Notes: generated by a model not told the origin, from the letters alone. DNA of 64,000 nt from Acidiphilium iwatense (GCF_021556475.1 NZ_JAKGBZ010000008.1:56464-120463), one strand, 5' to 3'. Positions 22,219-31,451 are shown, counted from the stretch's first letter. Made by a program: numbers and translations.

Positions 22219-23010
22219 TTATTTACCGTAGATATTGAAGTTGAAGTATTTCTTGGTGATTTTCTGATAGGTTCCATCCGCGCGGATCTTCGCGATCGCC
22301 GCGTTGATCTTGTGCCTCAGCTTGACATCGCTCTTGCGCAGCCCCGCGCCGACGCCCGAACCCAGAATCGCCGGATCGGGCGCGACGTCGCCTTTGGAGT
22401 CGCAGCAAGCCTTGCCTTGCGGCGTCTTGAGAAAAGTCTGGAGCGCGATGGCATCGGCCATGGTGGCGTCGATCCGGCCATCGACGAGATCCTGGTTGGC
22501 CTCGTCCTGGGTTTGATAAATCTTGAGGTGTGCGCCAGGAAAATGCTTTTTGGCATAGGTCTCGGAAACGGTGGATACCTGAACCCCAAGGATCCTGCCT
22601 TTCAACCCCTGCGGCGTTGCCTTGAAGTTCAGGTTTTTGGCGCCGGCGACCATGACCGGCGTGTTGTAGTATTTGTGGGAAAAGGCAATCTCCTTCTCGC
22701 GCGCCGGCGTGATCGACATCGAATTGAAGATCATGTCGATTTTCCCAGCCTGCAGCGCGGGAATGATGCCGCTCCAGGCGAGCGGAACGATCCTGCATTT
22801 CAGGTCGGCGGCCTTGCACACCGCGTGCATGATGTCGATTTCCCAGCCGGTCCAATGTCCGGCGGCGTCAAGCTCGCTGAACGGCGGATAAGGTTCGGCC
22901 GCAATGCCAACCTTGACGGTCTCGGCCTGCGCCGCTTTGGCGACATGCATCGTCCCGGCAAGCGGGATGGCGAACGCCAGAAAGGTCAATATCCTCAAAA
23001 AGAATTTCAT
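22219..23010 (-). CDS. Periplasmic polar amino acid-binding protein
   Basis: 263 aa, with a Sec signal peptide (MKFFLRILTFLAFAIPLAGTMHVAKA) and then a type II periplasmic fold. The block VGIAAEPYPPFSELDAAGHWTG is the ligand-cradle start of the HisJ/LAO/octopine-binding group, and IFNSMSITPAREKEIAFSHKYY the hinge. The ligand is most likely a basic or guanidino amino acid, or an opine, by family and gene context; the sequence alone cannot fix it. Confidence 0.9.
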   Translation of the reverse strand: MKFFLRILTFLAFAIPLAGTMHVAKAAQAETVKVGIAAEPYPPFSELDAAGHWTGWEIDIMHAVCKAADLKCRIVPLAWSGIIPALQAGKIDMIFNSMSITPAREKEIAFSHKYYNTPVMVAGAKNLNFKATPQGLKGRILGVQVSTVSETYAKKHFPGAHLKIYQTQDEANQDLVDGRIDATMADAIALQTFLKTPQGKACCDSKGDVAPDPAILGSGVGAGLRKSDVKLRHKINAAIAKIRADGTYQKITKKYFNFNIYGK

Positions 23011-23076
23011 GTCACGCCCCTGTTGGTTGCTTTCTTGGATGAACGGGAGATCAATCCCATCCGTGTTATCACTCCG

Positions 23077-23898
23077 TTACCGTATGGACCCGACGAATTT
23101 CCGCAGCCGCTCCGATCTCGGCGCGGAGAAAATCGTCACCGGATCACCAGCTTCCTCGACCACTCCCTGATGCAAAAAAACGACCCGGCTCGCCACGTCG
23201 CGCGCGAAGCCCATTTCATGGGTGACCAGGATCATGGTGCGGCCTTCCCGCGCCAGATCGCCGATCACCGTCAGCACTTCGCCGACCAGTTCGGGATCGA
23301 GCGCCGAGGTCGGCTCGTCGAACAGCATGACATCCGGCTTGATCGCGAGCGCCCGCGCGATCGCCGCTCGCTGCTGCTGGCCGCCCGAGAGAAATGCCGG
23401 ATAGACATCGCGTTTTTCATAAAGCCCGACACGTTCGAGAAGCGAATCGGCGGCCTCGATCGCTGCCTTGCGCGACTGACCCAGCACCTGGACCGGCACT
23501 TCGATGACGTTTTCCCGTAGCGTCATATGCTGCCAGAGATTGAAGGACTGGAAGACCATGCCGAGCCGGGTCCGAATTCGCTGAATCTGCCGCCGGTCGG
23601 CGATCATCCTGCGACCGGGGCCGTCCGGCTTGAGCGCGATCTCCTCGCCGCGCACGCGCACCGCGCCCGAGCTCGGGATCTCGAGCATGTTGATACAGCG
23701 GAGCAGCGTGGATTTTCCAGAGCCGCTGGCGCCGATAATGGCAATCACATCGCCGTCATGGGCCGTCAGCGAAATCCCTTTCAGAACTTCGAGAGGGCCG
23801 AAATATTTGTGGATATCGACCACCTCGATCGCCGCGACCTGATGTTCCGCGTCCTGCGATCGTTCGCTGTCGAGACAAAGCCGAGTGTCGGCATTCAT
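23077..23898 (-). CDS. Amino acid ABC transporter ATP-binding protein
   Basis: 273 aa from the ATG at 23898 (a TTG at 23916 is the longer option). Walker A GASGSGKS, Q-loop at VFQSFNLWQHM, signature LSGGQQQR, Walker B DVMLFDEPTSAL and H-loop THEMGF are all intact, and the HisP/GlnQ-type C-terminus is present. It drives the importer encoded downstream (binding protein and two permeases). First gene of the operon and divergent from the guanidino-hydrolase gene. Confidence 0.92.
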   Translation of the reverse strand: MNADTRLCLDSERSQDAEHQVAAIEVVDIHKYFGPLEVLKGISLTAHDGDVIAIIGASGSGKSTLLRCINMLEIPSSGAVRVRGEEIALKPDGPGRRMIADRRQIQRIRTRLGMVFQSFNLWQHMTLRENVIEVPVQVLGQSRKAAIEAADSLLERVGLYEKRDVYPAFLSGGQQQRAAIARALAIKPDVMLFDEPTSALDPELVGEVLTVIGDLAREGRTMILVTHEMGFARDVASRVVFLHQGVVEEAGDPVTIFSAPRSERLRKFVGSIR

Positions 23899-23968
23899 CG
23901 CCCGGTTTTCCGGCAAAACATCGACGGTCCTGATCTTTTATTCAAAACGATCGACGCCTCCTGTTTTG

Positions 23969-24026
23969 CGTAAGATTTCTTTACGGTCAGTAATGCACTT
24001 GCGCACCTGTTATGCAACTGTATAAT
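23969..24026 (+). promoter_or_regulatory. Divergent control region: predicted promoter and operator
   Basis: On + a promoter-like TTGCGC (23999-24004), 16-nt spacer, TATAAT (24021-24026) lies 50 nt before the guanidino-hydrolase start. Just upstream is an inverted repeat CGTAA (23969-23973) / TTACG (23981-23985). The TetR-type regulator encoded in the + operon is the obvious candidate to bind here and control both operons. Confidence 0.5.
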
Positions 24027-24075
24027 TAGCCCGGCGTCAACAAAAATCTCACAACATCGCGAGGGCGCCACGGCA

Positions 24076-24954
24076 ATGGAAGGTTTTGGTTCGCAGTCGA
24101 TGGCAGGGAGGTTGCGCCGAGTGCTGATGCGTCGCCCTGGCCCGAGCCTGCACGCGGCCGACCCGGAACAATGGCATTACGGCCGGAATTTCGACGCCGC
24201 GAAGGCGATCGACCAATACGCGGGCTTCGCCAGTCTCGTCATGGCATCCGGCTCGACTATTCTATGGATGGACGATGCCGGCGATGGGCTGGCGGACGCC
24301 ATGTTCACCCATGATCCATCACTGGTGAGCGATGCGGGGGCGATCCTGCTCAACATGGGCAAAGCCCTGCGCCGAGCCGAGGTCGATGCGCATGAACGCG
24401 CATATGGCAACGCGCGAATCCCGATTCTCGGGCGTATCGTCGATCCCGGCACCGTCGAAGGCGGCGATTGCGTCTGGCTCGACGACAAAACACTGGTGGT
24501 CGGGCGCGGCATCCGCAGCAACGAGGCAGGGATCGCCCAGCTCCGCGCGATGCTGTCGGTCCGCGGTGTCGAGGTTCACGGGTTCGACCTGCCGCTATGG
24601 CAAGGCGAGACAGCTTGCCTGCATCTGATGTCGGTAATCAGCCCACTCGACGACGATCTGGCGCTCGTCTTCGCGCCATTGCTTCCAGCGCCCTTCTACC
24701 AACTTCTGAAATCGAGCGGCATCGCACTGATCGAAGCGCCGGAGGATGAGTTCCGTGCGAGCAACGGGCTCAGCCTCAACGTGCTCGCGACCGCCCCGCG
24801 CGACGTGATCATGATCGGCGGCTTCGATGCGACGCGGCGCGCCATGGAAGCCGCCGGCTGCCGCGTCAGCACCTTTGCGGGAGACGCGCTCTGCATCGCG
24901 TGCGAAGGCGGCCCGACATGCCTGACGCGACCAATCCTCCGGCAAGCGTCTTGA
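24076..24954 (+). CDS. Guanidino-group hydrolase (dimethylargininase / arginine deiminase superfamily)
   Basis: 292 aa, single-domain pentein fold, the size of DDAH and citrulline-forming hydrolases rather than the ~410-aa arginine deiminases. Catalytic residues are visible: EGGD at 128-131, His183 in LHLMSVISP, and the nucleophile Cys282 in GGPTCLTRPI near the C-terminus; HDPSLV (79-84) is the substrate-site loop. Members cleave arginine or methylated arginines to citrulline plus ammonia or an amine. It is followed by a TetR gene, an AruH-like transaminase and an AruI-like decarboxylase, so arginine-like compounds are the likely substrate; whether arginine or a methylarginine is not decidable from sequence. 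Confidence 0.82.
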   Translation: MEGFGSQSMAGRLRRVLMRRPGPSLHAADPEQWHYGRNFDAAKAIDQYAGFASLVMASGSTILWMDDAGDGLADAMFTHDPSLVSDAGAILLNMGKALRRAEVDAHERAYGNARIPILGRIVDPGTVEGGDCVWLDDKTLVVGRGIRSNEAGIAQLRAMLSVRGVEVHGFDLPLWQGETACLHLMSVISPLDDDLALVFAPLLPAPFYQLLKSSGIALIEAPEDEFRASNGLSLNVLATAPRDVIMIGGFDATRRAMEAAGCRVSTFAGDALCIACEGGPTCLTRPILRQAS

Positions 24955-25592
24955 CGCGCCGGACATTTCGCCGCGCGCCGGGCGATGAACGCCGGCAGGA
25001 TCTGATCCGCGCCACGCTCGACTGCGTGACCGAGATGGGGCTGCATGCCGTCACCGTGCGCGAAATCGCTTTACGCGCCGGCGTCACCAATGGCCTGATT
25101 CGCCATTATTTCGATTCCAAGGACCGGATGGTCCAGGAGGCGTATCGTGCCACCATGGGCGAGATGACCACCCTGGTAAAGGCGGCGAGTATCATCGCGG
25201 GAGCCACGGCGCGGGAGCGGTTGCGCCGGTTCGTCGCGGCCAATCTCGGGGCGCCGGTCGCCGATATCAAACGGCTGACGCTGTGGGCGAGTTTCATCAG
25301 CATGGTGCATGTCGATGCGGCGATGGCCGCGATTCATCGCGAGCACTATCTGGCCTTCCGCAGGGAACTGGAAGCGCTGGTGGGCGAGGTTTTCGTCGAA
25401 GCCGGGCTTCCGGCGCGCAAAGCCAACTGCCGGCGCGCCGCGATCAAGATCAACGCCGTGATCGACGGGCTGTGGCTCGAAGGCACGCTCGCTCCCGAGA
25501 TGTTCGCAAAAAAAGACCTGGTCGCCATGGGCATCGAGGCGGTCGAATCGATTCTGGGTCTGTCGCTGCGCGACTTCCGCAAGGAGAAATAG
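24918..25592 (+). CDS. TetR family regulator (BetI-like)
   Basis: 224 aa. N-terminal HTH with TVREIALRAGVTNGLIRHYFDSKDRM (about 45-70) and a BetI/TetR_C_6-type C-terminal ligand domain. Its start overlaps the 3' end of the guanidino-hydrolase gene by 37 nt (ATG at 24918; a GTG at 24900 is possible). The next gene begins 2 nt after its stop with AAGGAG inside its own end, so it is embedded in the operon it probably controls. The inducer is expected to be the transported or catabolised compound. Confidence 0.85.
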   Translation: MPDATNPPASVLTRRTFRRAPGDERRQDLIRATLDCVTEMGLHAVTVREIALRAGVTNGLIRHYFDSKDRMVQEAYRATMGEMTTLVKAASIIAGATARERLRRFVAANLGAPVADIKRLTLWASFISMVHVDAAMAAIHREHYLAFRRELEALVGEVFVEAGLPARKANCRRAAIKINAVIDGLWLEGTLAPEMFAKKDLVAMGIEAVESILGLSLRDFRKEK

Positions 25593-25594
25593 TT

Positions 25595-26794
25595 ATGCGC
25601 TACGCGTTGATCACCGAAAGACTGGCTGGTCTTGGTTCCGATCGGTGGGCCTTGCACATCGCCGCGCGCCAGCGCGAAGCCGCCGGCGAGACAATCATCG
25701 AACTCACCATCGGCGAACCCGACATCGCGCCAGACCCGGCGCTGCTTTCCGAATGCACGCGCGCAATTTCGGCGGGACGGACGCGCTATTCCAACGGGCG
25801 CGGCGAGCCTGCACTGCTTGCCGCTCTCGCCGACAAATACGCCGGGCGCACGGGCCGCGCGATAACGCCGAAAAACGTGCTGTGCTTTCCCGGCACCCAG
25901 ACCGCGCTGTTTGCCGTCATGCTCAGCCTGGTCGGGGCGGATGACGAGGTTCTGGTCGGCGATCCGCTTTATGCGACCTATGAGGGCGTGATCCGCGCGA
26001 GCGGGGCCCGGAAAGTCGCCGTGCCTCTCAGGGCCGAGCACGGTTTTCACATGCAGGCGAAGGATCTCGAAGCGGCGATCACGCCGAACAGCCGGGTTCT
26101 GCTGCTGAACTCGCCGCATAATCCCACAGGCGCTGTCCTGTCGGCGAATGAGATTGCGGCACTCGGTGCCGTCTGCGCCCGCCACGATCTCTGGATCGTC
26201 TCCGACGAGGTCTACGAGATGTTGATCTTCGGCGGCGATTTCGCCTCGCCCTTCGACAATCCGCATCTCGCCGACCGCACGATCGTCGTCTCCTCGATCT
26301 CGAAATCCCATGCGGCACCCGGCTATCGCAGCGGCTGGGCGATCGGGCCTGAGGAATTCTGCCGGCGTGTGTTGCCGGTCTCCGAAACCATGCTGTTCGG
26401 CAATCAGCCCTTCATCGCGGATATGACGGCCTATGCCCTGACGCATTCGTTCGATACCGCCGCGCGGATGCGAAACGCCTACGCAAGACGGGCACGCCTG
26501 ATCGCGGATGCGCTCTCCGGCGCGCCTTGCCTTCGAACATTACCGCCGGAAGCAGGCATGTTCAGCCTTGTCGATGTCTCGGCCACCGGGCTGAGCGGCG
26601 ATGACTTCGCCTGGGCGCTGCTCGACAATACGCGGGTCGCGGTGATGCCCGGTGCCTCGTTCGGCGATCAGGCACAGGGCTTCATCCGCCTCAGCCTCAC
26701 CGTCCCGGACGATCACATCGCCGAAGCCTGCCGGCGCATCGCGGAGTTCGCAAAAAACCTGACGGATGCAGAGCCGAGAACGGCGCGCGCATGA
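25595..26794 (+). CDS. aruH: Arginine:pyruvate transaminase-like aminotransferase
   Basis: 399 aa fold-type I PLP enzyme: NSPHNPTG (172-179), Asp204 in VSDEVY, PLP Lys237 in SSISKSHAAPGYR. The N-terminus MRYALITERLAGLGSDRWALH and the overall sequence closely follow my memory of Pseudomonas AruH, which transaminates L-arginine with pyruvate to 2-ketoarginine and alanine. The pairing with an AruI-like gene (4-nt overlap) makes the arginine transaminase pathway the best reading. The generic alternative is an aspartate/alanine aminotransferase; the gene order argues against it. Confidence 0.82.
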   Translation: MRYALITERLAGLGSDRWALHIAARQREAAGETIIELTIGEPDIAPDPALLSECTRAISAGRTRYSNGRGEPALLAALADKYAGRTGRAITPKNVLCFPGTQTALFAVMLSLVGADDEVLVGDPLYATYEGVIRASGARKVAVPLRAEHGFHMQAKDLEAAITPNSRVLLLNSPHNPTGAVLSANEIAALGAVCARHDLWIVSDEVYEMLIFGGDFASPFDNPHLADRTIVVSSISKSHAAPGYRSGWAIGPEEFCRRVLPVSETMLFGNQPFIADMTAYALTHSFDTAARMRNAYARRARLIADALSGAPCLRTLPPEAGMFSLVDVSATGLSGDDFAWALLDNTRVAVMPGASFGDQAQGFIRLSLTVPDDHIAEACRRIAEFAKNLTDAEPRTARA

Positions 26795-28395
26795 ACGGCG
26801 GAACCTGCACGGTCGGCGAAGCGCTGATCGAGAGCCTGGAAGCCAACGGCGTCGAGTTCGTTTTCGGCATTCCTGGAGTCCATACCGTCGAACTTTACCG
26901 CGGACTTGCCGGCTCCGCGATCCGGCACATAACGCCGCGTCACGAACAGGGTGCCGGCTTCATGGCGGACGGCTATGCGCGCGTCTCCGGCAAGCCCGGT
27001 GTCTGCCTGCTGATCACCGGGCCGGGGCTCACCAACGCGCTCACCGCGATGGCGCAGGCGCGCGCCGATTCGGTGCCGCTGCTCGTCATCTCCGGCGTCA
27101 ATGCGCGGCGCAGCCTTAATGGCCGGCGCGGGGCGCTGCACGAATTGCCGGACCAACTCGCGATGACGCGCACGTTGACTAGCTTTTCCCACACGCTGCT
27201 GGAGCCTGCGGATTTGCCGGAGGTGATGACACGCGCCTTCGCGATGTTGGGATCGGCCCGGCCCGGTCCGGTGCATATCGAAATCCCGGTCGATGTCATG
27301 GCCGAACGAATCGAACGAACCTCGCCGAAACCAGCGACTTTTACCCGACCCTGCTCGGATGCCGCTTCTATCAAGCAGGCAGCCGGGCTTTGCGCGGCCG
27401 CCGAACGTCCGGTGATCGTGCTCGGCGGCGGCGCCAAGGCCGCGGCGGCCACGCTGCCGCGTCTCGCGGAACGGCTCGATGCGCCGGTGGTCACCACGGT
27501 CAACGCACGCGGCCTGCTCGCCGGCCATTATCTGCTTGTTCCGGCGAGCCCCAGCCTGCCCGCTATCCGGCAACTCCTCGGCGGCGCCGATCTGGTGTTA
27601 GCGCTCGGCACCGAAATGGGCCCGACCGATTTCGATATGTATGAGGACGGACAATTCCCCGCACTCGGCAATCTCGTGCGCGTCGATATCGACGCGGCGC
27701 AGCTTGCATGCGGTCCGGCGCCCCGGCTCGCGATTCTGTCGAGCATCGGCAATGCCGTGATTAGCCTGCTTGCGGCGCTGCCCGATCAGCCGGCCCATCG
27801 CACCGGGGCAATCCGCGCCGCTCGGGCGCGGCAGGCGGCACGCGACGCGCTGACCGACAAATTCCGGCGCGAAATCGAGATTATTGGGATCATTCGCGCT
27901 ACGCTGCCAGGATGCATCATGGTCGGCGATTCAACCCAGCTCGTCTATGCCGGCAATCTCTATTGCGACATCGACCAGCCGGGCGGCTGGTTCAATTCCG
28001 CCACCGGCTACGGCGCGCTGGGCTACGCGCCACCGGCGGCGATCGGCGCCGCGCTCGCGGCACCGGACTCGCCGGTCGTGTGCATCGTCGGTGACGGCGG
28101 CATCCAGTTCTCGCTGGCCGAACTCGGATCGGCCGCCGATGCCGGCGTGCCGGTCATTTTCCTGGTCTGGAATAATAATGGCTACGGCGAAATCGAAGCC
28201 TATATGCGCGGTGCGGGCATCGAACCCGTCGGCGTCAAGCCGAGCGCGCCGGATTTTCCGCTGGTCGCGCAAGCGTACGGGCTCATGGCCGAGCGGCTGT
28301 CGAAGCTCGAAGACCTGCAAGCTGCACTGAAACGCGCGCATTCCAGCCGCCGTCCCGCGCTGATCGAACTCCACGAATCCCTGGTTCACCTCTGA
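26791..28395 (+). CDS. aruI: ThDP-dependent 2-ketoarginine decarboxylase-like enzyme
   Basis: 534 aa, three-domain thiamine diphosphate enzyme of the acetolactate synthase/benzoylformate decarboxylase family. Cofactor Glu52 in TPRHEQGAGFMADGYAR; ThDP/Mg motif GDGGIQFSLAEL...WNNNGYGEI near 430-465. It resembles AruI (5-guanidino-2-oxopentanoate decarboxylase) in the N-terminal block FGIPGVHTVELYRGL and in following aruH directly. Product would be 4-guanidinobutyraldehyde; the later enzymes (dehydrogenase, guanidinobutyrase) are not in the window. The gene ends 9 nt before the convergent azoreductase gene. Confidence 0.82.
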   Translation: MNGGTCTVGEALIESLEANGVEFVFGIPGVHTVELYRGLAGSAIRHITPRHEQGAGFMADGYARVSGKPGVCLLITGPGLTNALTAMAQARADSVPLLVISGVNARRSLNGRRGALHELPDQLAMTRTLTSFSHTLLEPADLPEVMTRAFAMLGSARPGPVHIEIPVDVMAERIERTSPKPATFTRPCSDAASIKQAAGLCAAAERPVIVLGGGAKAAAATLPRLAERLDAPVVTTVNARGLLAGHYLLVPASPSLPAIRQLLGGADLVLALGTEMGPTDFDMYEDGQFPALGNLVRVDIDAAQLACGPAPRLAILSSIGNAVISLLAALPDQPAHRTGAIRAARARQAARDALTDKFRREIEIIGIIRATLPGCIMVGDSTQLVYAGNLYCDIDQPGGWFNSATGYGALGYAPPAAIGAALAAPDSPVVCIVGDGGIQFSLAELGSAADAGVPVIFLVWNNNGYGEIEAYMRGAGIEPVGVKPSAPDFPLVAQAYGLMAERLSKLEDLQAALKRAHSSRRPALIELHESLVHL

Positions 28396-28404
28396 TAAGC
28401 GAAA

Positions 28405-29052
28405 TTACCGCACAAAACATTGGACGGCGGCTTCGGCCGGCAGCGGCAGATTGGCATCCAGCCAGGCACGCGCATGCGCCTCGGCGCGGAGCGGCAAATC
28501 CGCCTCGCCGTGCATCGCCTCGAGATAAAGAAAGCCGATCGTGCGAATACCCAAAGTCGCCAGCAAGGCGGCAAGATACGGCGTCAGGAAATCCGGCTGG
28601 CGTGCCCGCTCACCGGCAATCCATCCCCCGCTCGAAATAACAACATAGACGGGCCGGTCGGCGAGCAGGCCCTGCTTTCCTTGCGGCGTGGACCGGAACG
28701 TCCGGCCGATGCGCAGCACCTGATCGATCCAGGCCTTCAGAACCGCCGGGACGGTGAAATTATGCATCGGTGTGGCGATCACCAGCACATCCGTCGCCTC
28801 CAATTCACCGATCAGAATTTCCGATTGCGCGAGCGCCGCCCGCTCACTTGCGGATTGCCGGTCCGGCGGGATATACATCGCCTGGGTAAAAGCTTCATCC
28901 ACGAAGGACGGCGGAACGCACGCGAGATCGCGCCGAAGAATCCTCATTCCGGGCTCGCGCCGGCGCAGGTGCTCCACCACCAGAGCGGCGGCGGCGCGGC
29001 TGATGGAATGCTCGAACCGTGGGCCACACTCCACCAGCAACAGATTTTTCAC
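28405..29052 (-). CDS. FMN-dependent NADH-azoreductase-like flavodoxin-fold protein
   Basis: 215 aa. Flavodoxin-like fold with the AzoR features PMHNFTVPAVLKAWIDQVLRIGRTF and the C-terminal YVVISSGGW loop that cradles FMN. Reduces quinones and azo compounds with NAD(P)H. I prefer the GTG at 29052 because it overlaps the GNAT stop as GTGA and has AAGGAG upstream; the ATG at 29097 would extend into the GNAT gene. Third gene of a CMD-GNAT-AzoR operon facing a MocR regulator, suggesting an electrophile or quinone detoxification set. Confidence 0.8.
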   Translation of the reverse strand: MKNLLLVECGPRFEHSISRAAAALVVEHLRRREPGMRILRRDLACVPPSFVDEAFTQAMYIPPDRQSASERAALAQSEILIGELEATDVLVIATPMHNFTVPAVLKAWIDQVLRIGRTFRSTPQGKQGLLADRPVYVVISSGGWIAGERARQPDFLTPYLAALLATLGIRTIGFLYLEAMHGEADLPLRAEAHARAWLDANLPLPAEAAVQCFVR

Positions 29053-29483
29053 GCCAGCTCCTTGCGGAAATGCAGGGCGGCCGAAAGCATGCCCCACCGG
29101 AAATAGAACCGTTGCGCCCGTGCATTACCGAGGTCGGTATCGAGAGTCATCCAGGAGCACCCGGCATTTTTCGCCAATCGCGCGACCTCGTCCAGCAGAA
29201 GCGCGCCAAGGCCGCCGCTCCGTCGGCTCTCCACAACGACCAGATCGTCGACATAGACGAAGCGCCCGCGGATCAGGTTCTCCTGCAGCCGATAGCCGGC
29301 GGCGCCGGCGACACACCCATCCTGCCAGGCGGCCAGCAGCCGATAGCCCTCGCCCTGCTGGCGTCGCACCCGCGTCAGGAATTTCGCCTCGCTGGCAAGA
29401 TGCGGCCGCAATTGCCGCATCACGACGAAACAGGCGACGATATCCGAATCAGTATCGGCGTGGCGGAATTCGAACGCGCTCAC
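29049..29483 (-). CDS. GNAT family N-acetyltransferase
   Basis: 144 aa, complete GNAT fold: motif A with VVVESRRSGGLGALLLDEVARLAK (a variant of the R/Q-x-x-G-x-G/A acetyl-CoA pyrophosphate loop) and a C-terminal NARAQRFYFRWGM motif B. Small-molecule substrate unknown. Overlaps the CMD gene upstream and the azoreductase gene downstream by 4 nt each, so the three are translated as a coupled unit. Confidence 0.82.
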   Translation of the reverse strand: MSAFEFRHADTDSDIVACFVVMRQLRPHLASEAKFLTRVRRQQGEGYRLLAAWQDGCVAGAAGYRLQENLIRGRFVYVDDLVVVESRRSGGLGALLLDEVARLAKNAGCSWMTLDTDLGNARAQRFYFRWGMLSAALHFRKELA

Positions 29484-29944
29484 GCAACCGCTTCCGCGTG
29501 ATCAGCCTCATGCTCAAAGCGCAGACCGATCGCGAGCCGGTTCCAGACGTTGATCAGCCCGATCAGAATAGTGAGATCGATGATTTCCTTATCCGAGAAA
29601 TGCGCCCGCAGCGCCTCGTAATCGGCATCCGATGCATGCGTATCGCCAATCCGCGTCAGCGACTCCGTCCATGCCAATGCGGCGCGTTCGGCCGGCGTAT
29701 AGATCGGCGATTCCCGCCAGGCGTCGAGCAGATAGAGCCGCTGCTCGGTCTCGCCGGCTTTGCGCGCCGCCTTGCTGTGCATGTCGAGGCAGAACGCGCA
29801 GCCGTTGATCTGCGATGCCCGCATTTTCACAAGCTCGATCAGGCCCGGCTTCAGGCCGCATCGCCGGATGTAGGATTCCACACCGCGCACGGCCTCGTAT
29901 CCGGCGGGGGCAATCTTGGTTGGCAGCAGGCGTTTGGCACGCAT
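29480..29944 (-). CDS. Carboxymuconolactone decarboxylase / AhpD-like peroxidase
   Basis: 154 aa helical protein of the CMD family. The redox motif Cys-x-x-Cys-x-x-x-His is visible as GCAFCLDMHSKAARKAGE, followed by the C-terminal INVWNRLAIGLR block typical of the alkylhydroperoxidase AhpD core subgroup. Likely reduces peroxides or acts as a thiol oxidoreductase. First gene of the operon controlled from the intergenic region shared with the MocR gene. Confidence 0.85.
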   Translation of the reverse strand: MRAKRLLPTKIAPAGYEAVRGVESYIRRCGLKPGLIELVKMRASQINGCAFCLDMHSKAARKAGETEQRLYLLDAWRESPIYTPAERAALAWTESLTRIGDTHASDADYEALRAHFSDKEIIDLTILIGLINVWNRLAIGLRFEHEADHAEAVA

Positions 29945-30004
29945 CGTCCATGTCTCCTTTGGCGGAATGCTCTCGAATTAACCCGGATATGGCCTATATT
30001 CATG

Positions 30005-30018
30005 AGCCAAATCTGGCT
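30005..30018. promoter_or_regulatory. Candidate MocR operator
   Basis: AGCCAAATCTGGCT, an inverted repeat with arms AGCCA/TGGCT, lies between the divergent CMD and MocR genes, 15 nt before the MocR start and overlapping a TAAAAT -10-like hexamer (30018-30023). Confidence 0.4.
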
Positions 30019-30032
30019 AAAATGACCGAGCC

Positions 30033-31451
30033 ATGTCGTCCGCATCCAGCACCTTGAAATCCGTCAGGCTCGACCACTCCTCGCGCGCTGCCCTGCACGA
30101 CCAGATCTATGAGCGCATCCGGCGCGCGATCGCGAGCGGACGGCTATCTCCGGGGGAGCGCCTGCCCTCGACGCGCACGCTCGCAAGCGAACTCGGGATT
30201 TCCCGCGGCACAGTAGACGCCGCCTATGCAAGGCTCACGGGTGAAGGCTATCTGTTCGCGCGCGGCCAGGCCGGCACGATCGTCTCGCCGATGCTGCATC
30301 TCGATCCCGCTTCCGGCTCCGGCGCGCGAGCGAAGGCGCCAGTTCGGCAAGAAACGCCGCCAGTTCAGCCGCTGCCGTTCCAGATGGGATTGCCGGCACT
30401 CGACCTGTTTCCGCGCGTGCTCTGGGCGCGGCTGACCGCGCGGGCAGCGCGGCGGCAGGCGGGGTTCAGCCTTGCCTATCCCGATCCGGCCGGGCTGCCG
30501 GCCCTGCGCGAGGCGATCGCCGCCTATCTCGCGGTATCCCGTGGCGTCGCCTGTCAGCCGGCGCAGATCATGATCACCGGCGGCTACCAGGCGGCGATCG
30601 GCTTTCTGGCGCGGCTTCTGCTGCAACCGGGCGATCCGGTGTGGTTCGAGGAGCCGGGCTATTTTCTCGCCCGGCAGGCGCTGGAGGCCGCGTCCGCACG
30701 CCTCATCCCGGTGCCGGTGGATGAGGAGGGGCTTTGTGTCGAGATCGCCCAGGCGCACGCGCCGCGCGCACGCCGCGCGGTGGTGACGCCCGCCCATCAG
30801 AGCCCAAGCGGCACCGCTTTGTCGCTGCCCCGGCGCCAGGCGCTTCTCGCCTGGGCGGCTGCCTCCGGCGCCTGGATCGTGGAAGACGATTACGACAGCG
30901 AGTTCCATTATGTCGGCCGCAAGCTGCCCGCGCTGAAGAGCCTCGATACGGCGGATCGGGTGATCTATGCAGGCAGTTTCAGCAAGGTTTTGTTTCCCGG
31001 CCTGCGCCTCGGCTATCTGGTCATGCCGATGGCACTGACCGGCAAAATGACGGAGGCGCTGCATATCGGACGGCACGGCGAAGCGACGCTTGGACAATCG
31101 GTCGTCGCCGATTTCATGGCCGAGGGCCATTTCGCGCGACACCTCAAGCGCATGCGCGGGCTCTACGCGACAAGGCGGGAGGCTTTCGCTGGCGCCTTGC
31201 GCGCCACGTTCGGAACCCGCGCGCTGCTCGCCCGGCAGGCGGGCGGCATGCATCTACTCGTGCGATTTCCCGAATTCGGCGACGATGTAGAGATGGTGCG
31301 TCGGGCGCAGGCGCAAGGTCTCGCACCCACCGCGCTTTCCGCGCACTATATCGGGCGCAAGCGCCAGCACGGTCTGCTGCTCAGCTTCACCAACATCAAG
31401 GAGGCTCAGGCCCTCGAAAAATCTCGGGCGTTATTGCACGCGATCGGCTGA
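30033..31451 (+). CDS. MocR/PdxR family PLP-dependent transcriptional regulator
   Basis: 472 aa. N-terminal GntR winged helix (RAALHDQIYERIRRAIASGRLSPGERLPSTRTLASELGISRGTVDAAY region, about 17-65) joined by a linker to a fold-type I aminotransferase-like domain with the PLP Lys in YAGSFSKVLFPGLRLGY. MocR proteins sense PLP or amino compounds. Divergent from the CMD-GNAT-azoreductase operon, its most likely target. The 3' end overlaps the convergent tcuB gene by 21 nt. Confidence 0.9.
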   Translation: MSSASSTLKSVRLDHSSRAALHDQIYERIRRAIASGRLSPGERLPSTRTLASELGISRGTVDAAYARLTGEGYLFARGQAGTIVSPMLHLDPASGSGARAKAPVRQETPPVQPLPFQMGLPALDLFPRVLWARLTARAARRQAGFSLAYPDPAGLPALREAIAAYLAVSRGVACQPAQIMITGGYQAAIGFLARLLLQPGDPVWFEEPGYFLARQALEAASARLIPVPVDEEGLCVEIAQAHAPRARRAVVTPAHQSPSGTALSLPRRQALLAWAAASGAWIVEDDYDSEFHYVGRKLPALKSLDTADRVIYAGSFSKVLFPGLRLGYLVMPMALTGKMTEALHIGRHGEATLGQSVVADFMAEGHFARHLKRMRGLYATRREAFAGALRATFGTRALLARQAGGMHLLVRFPEFGDDVEMVRRAQAQGLAPTALSAHYIGRKRQHGLLLSFTNIKEAQALEKSRALLHAIG

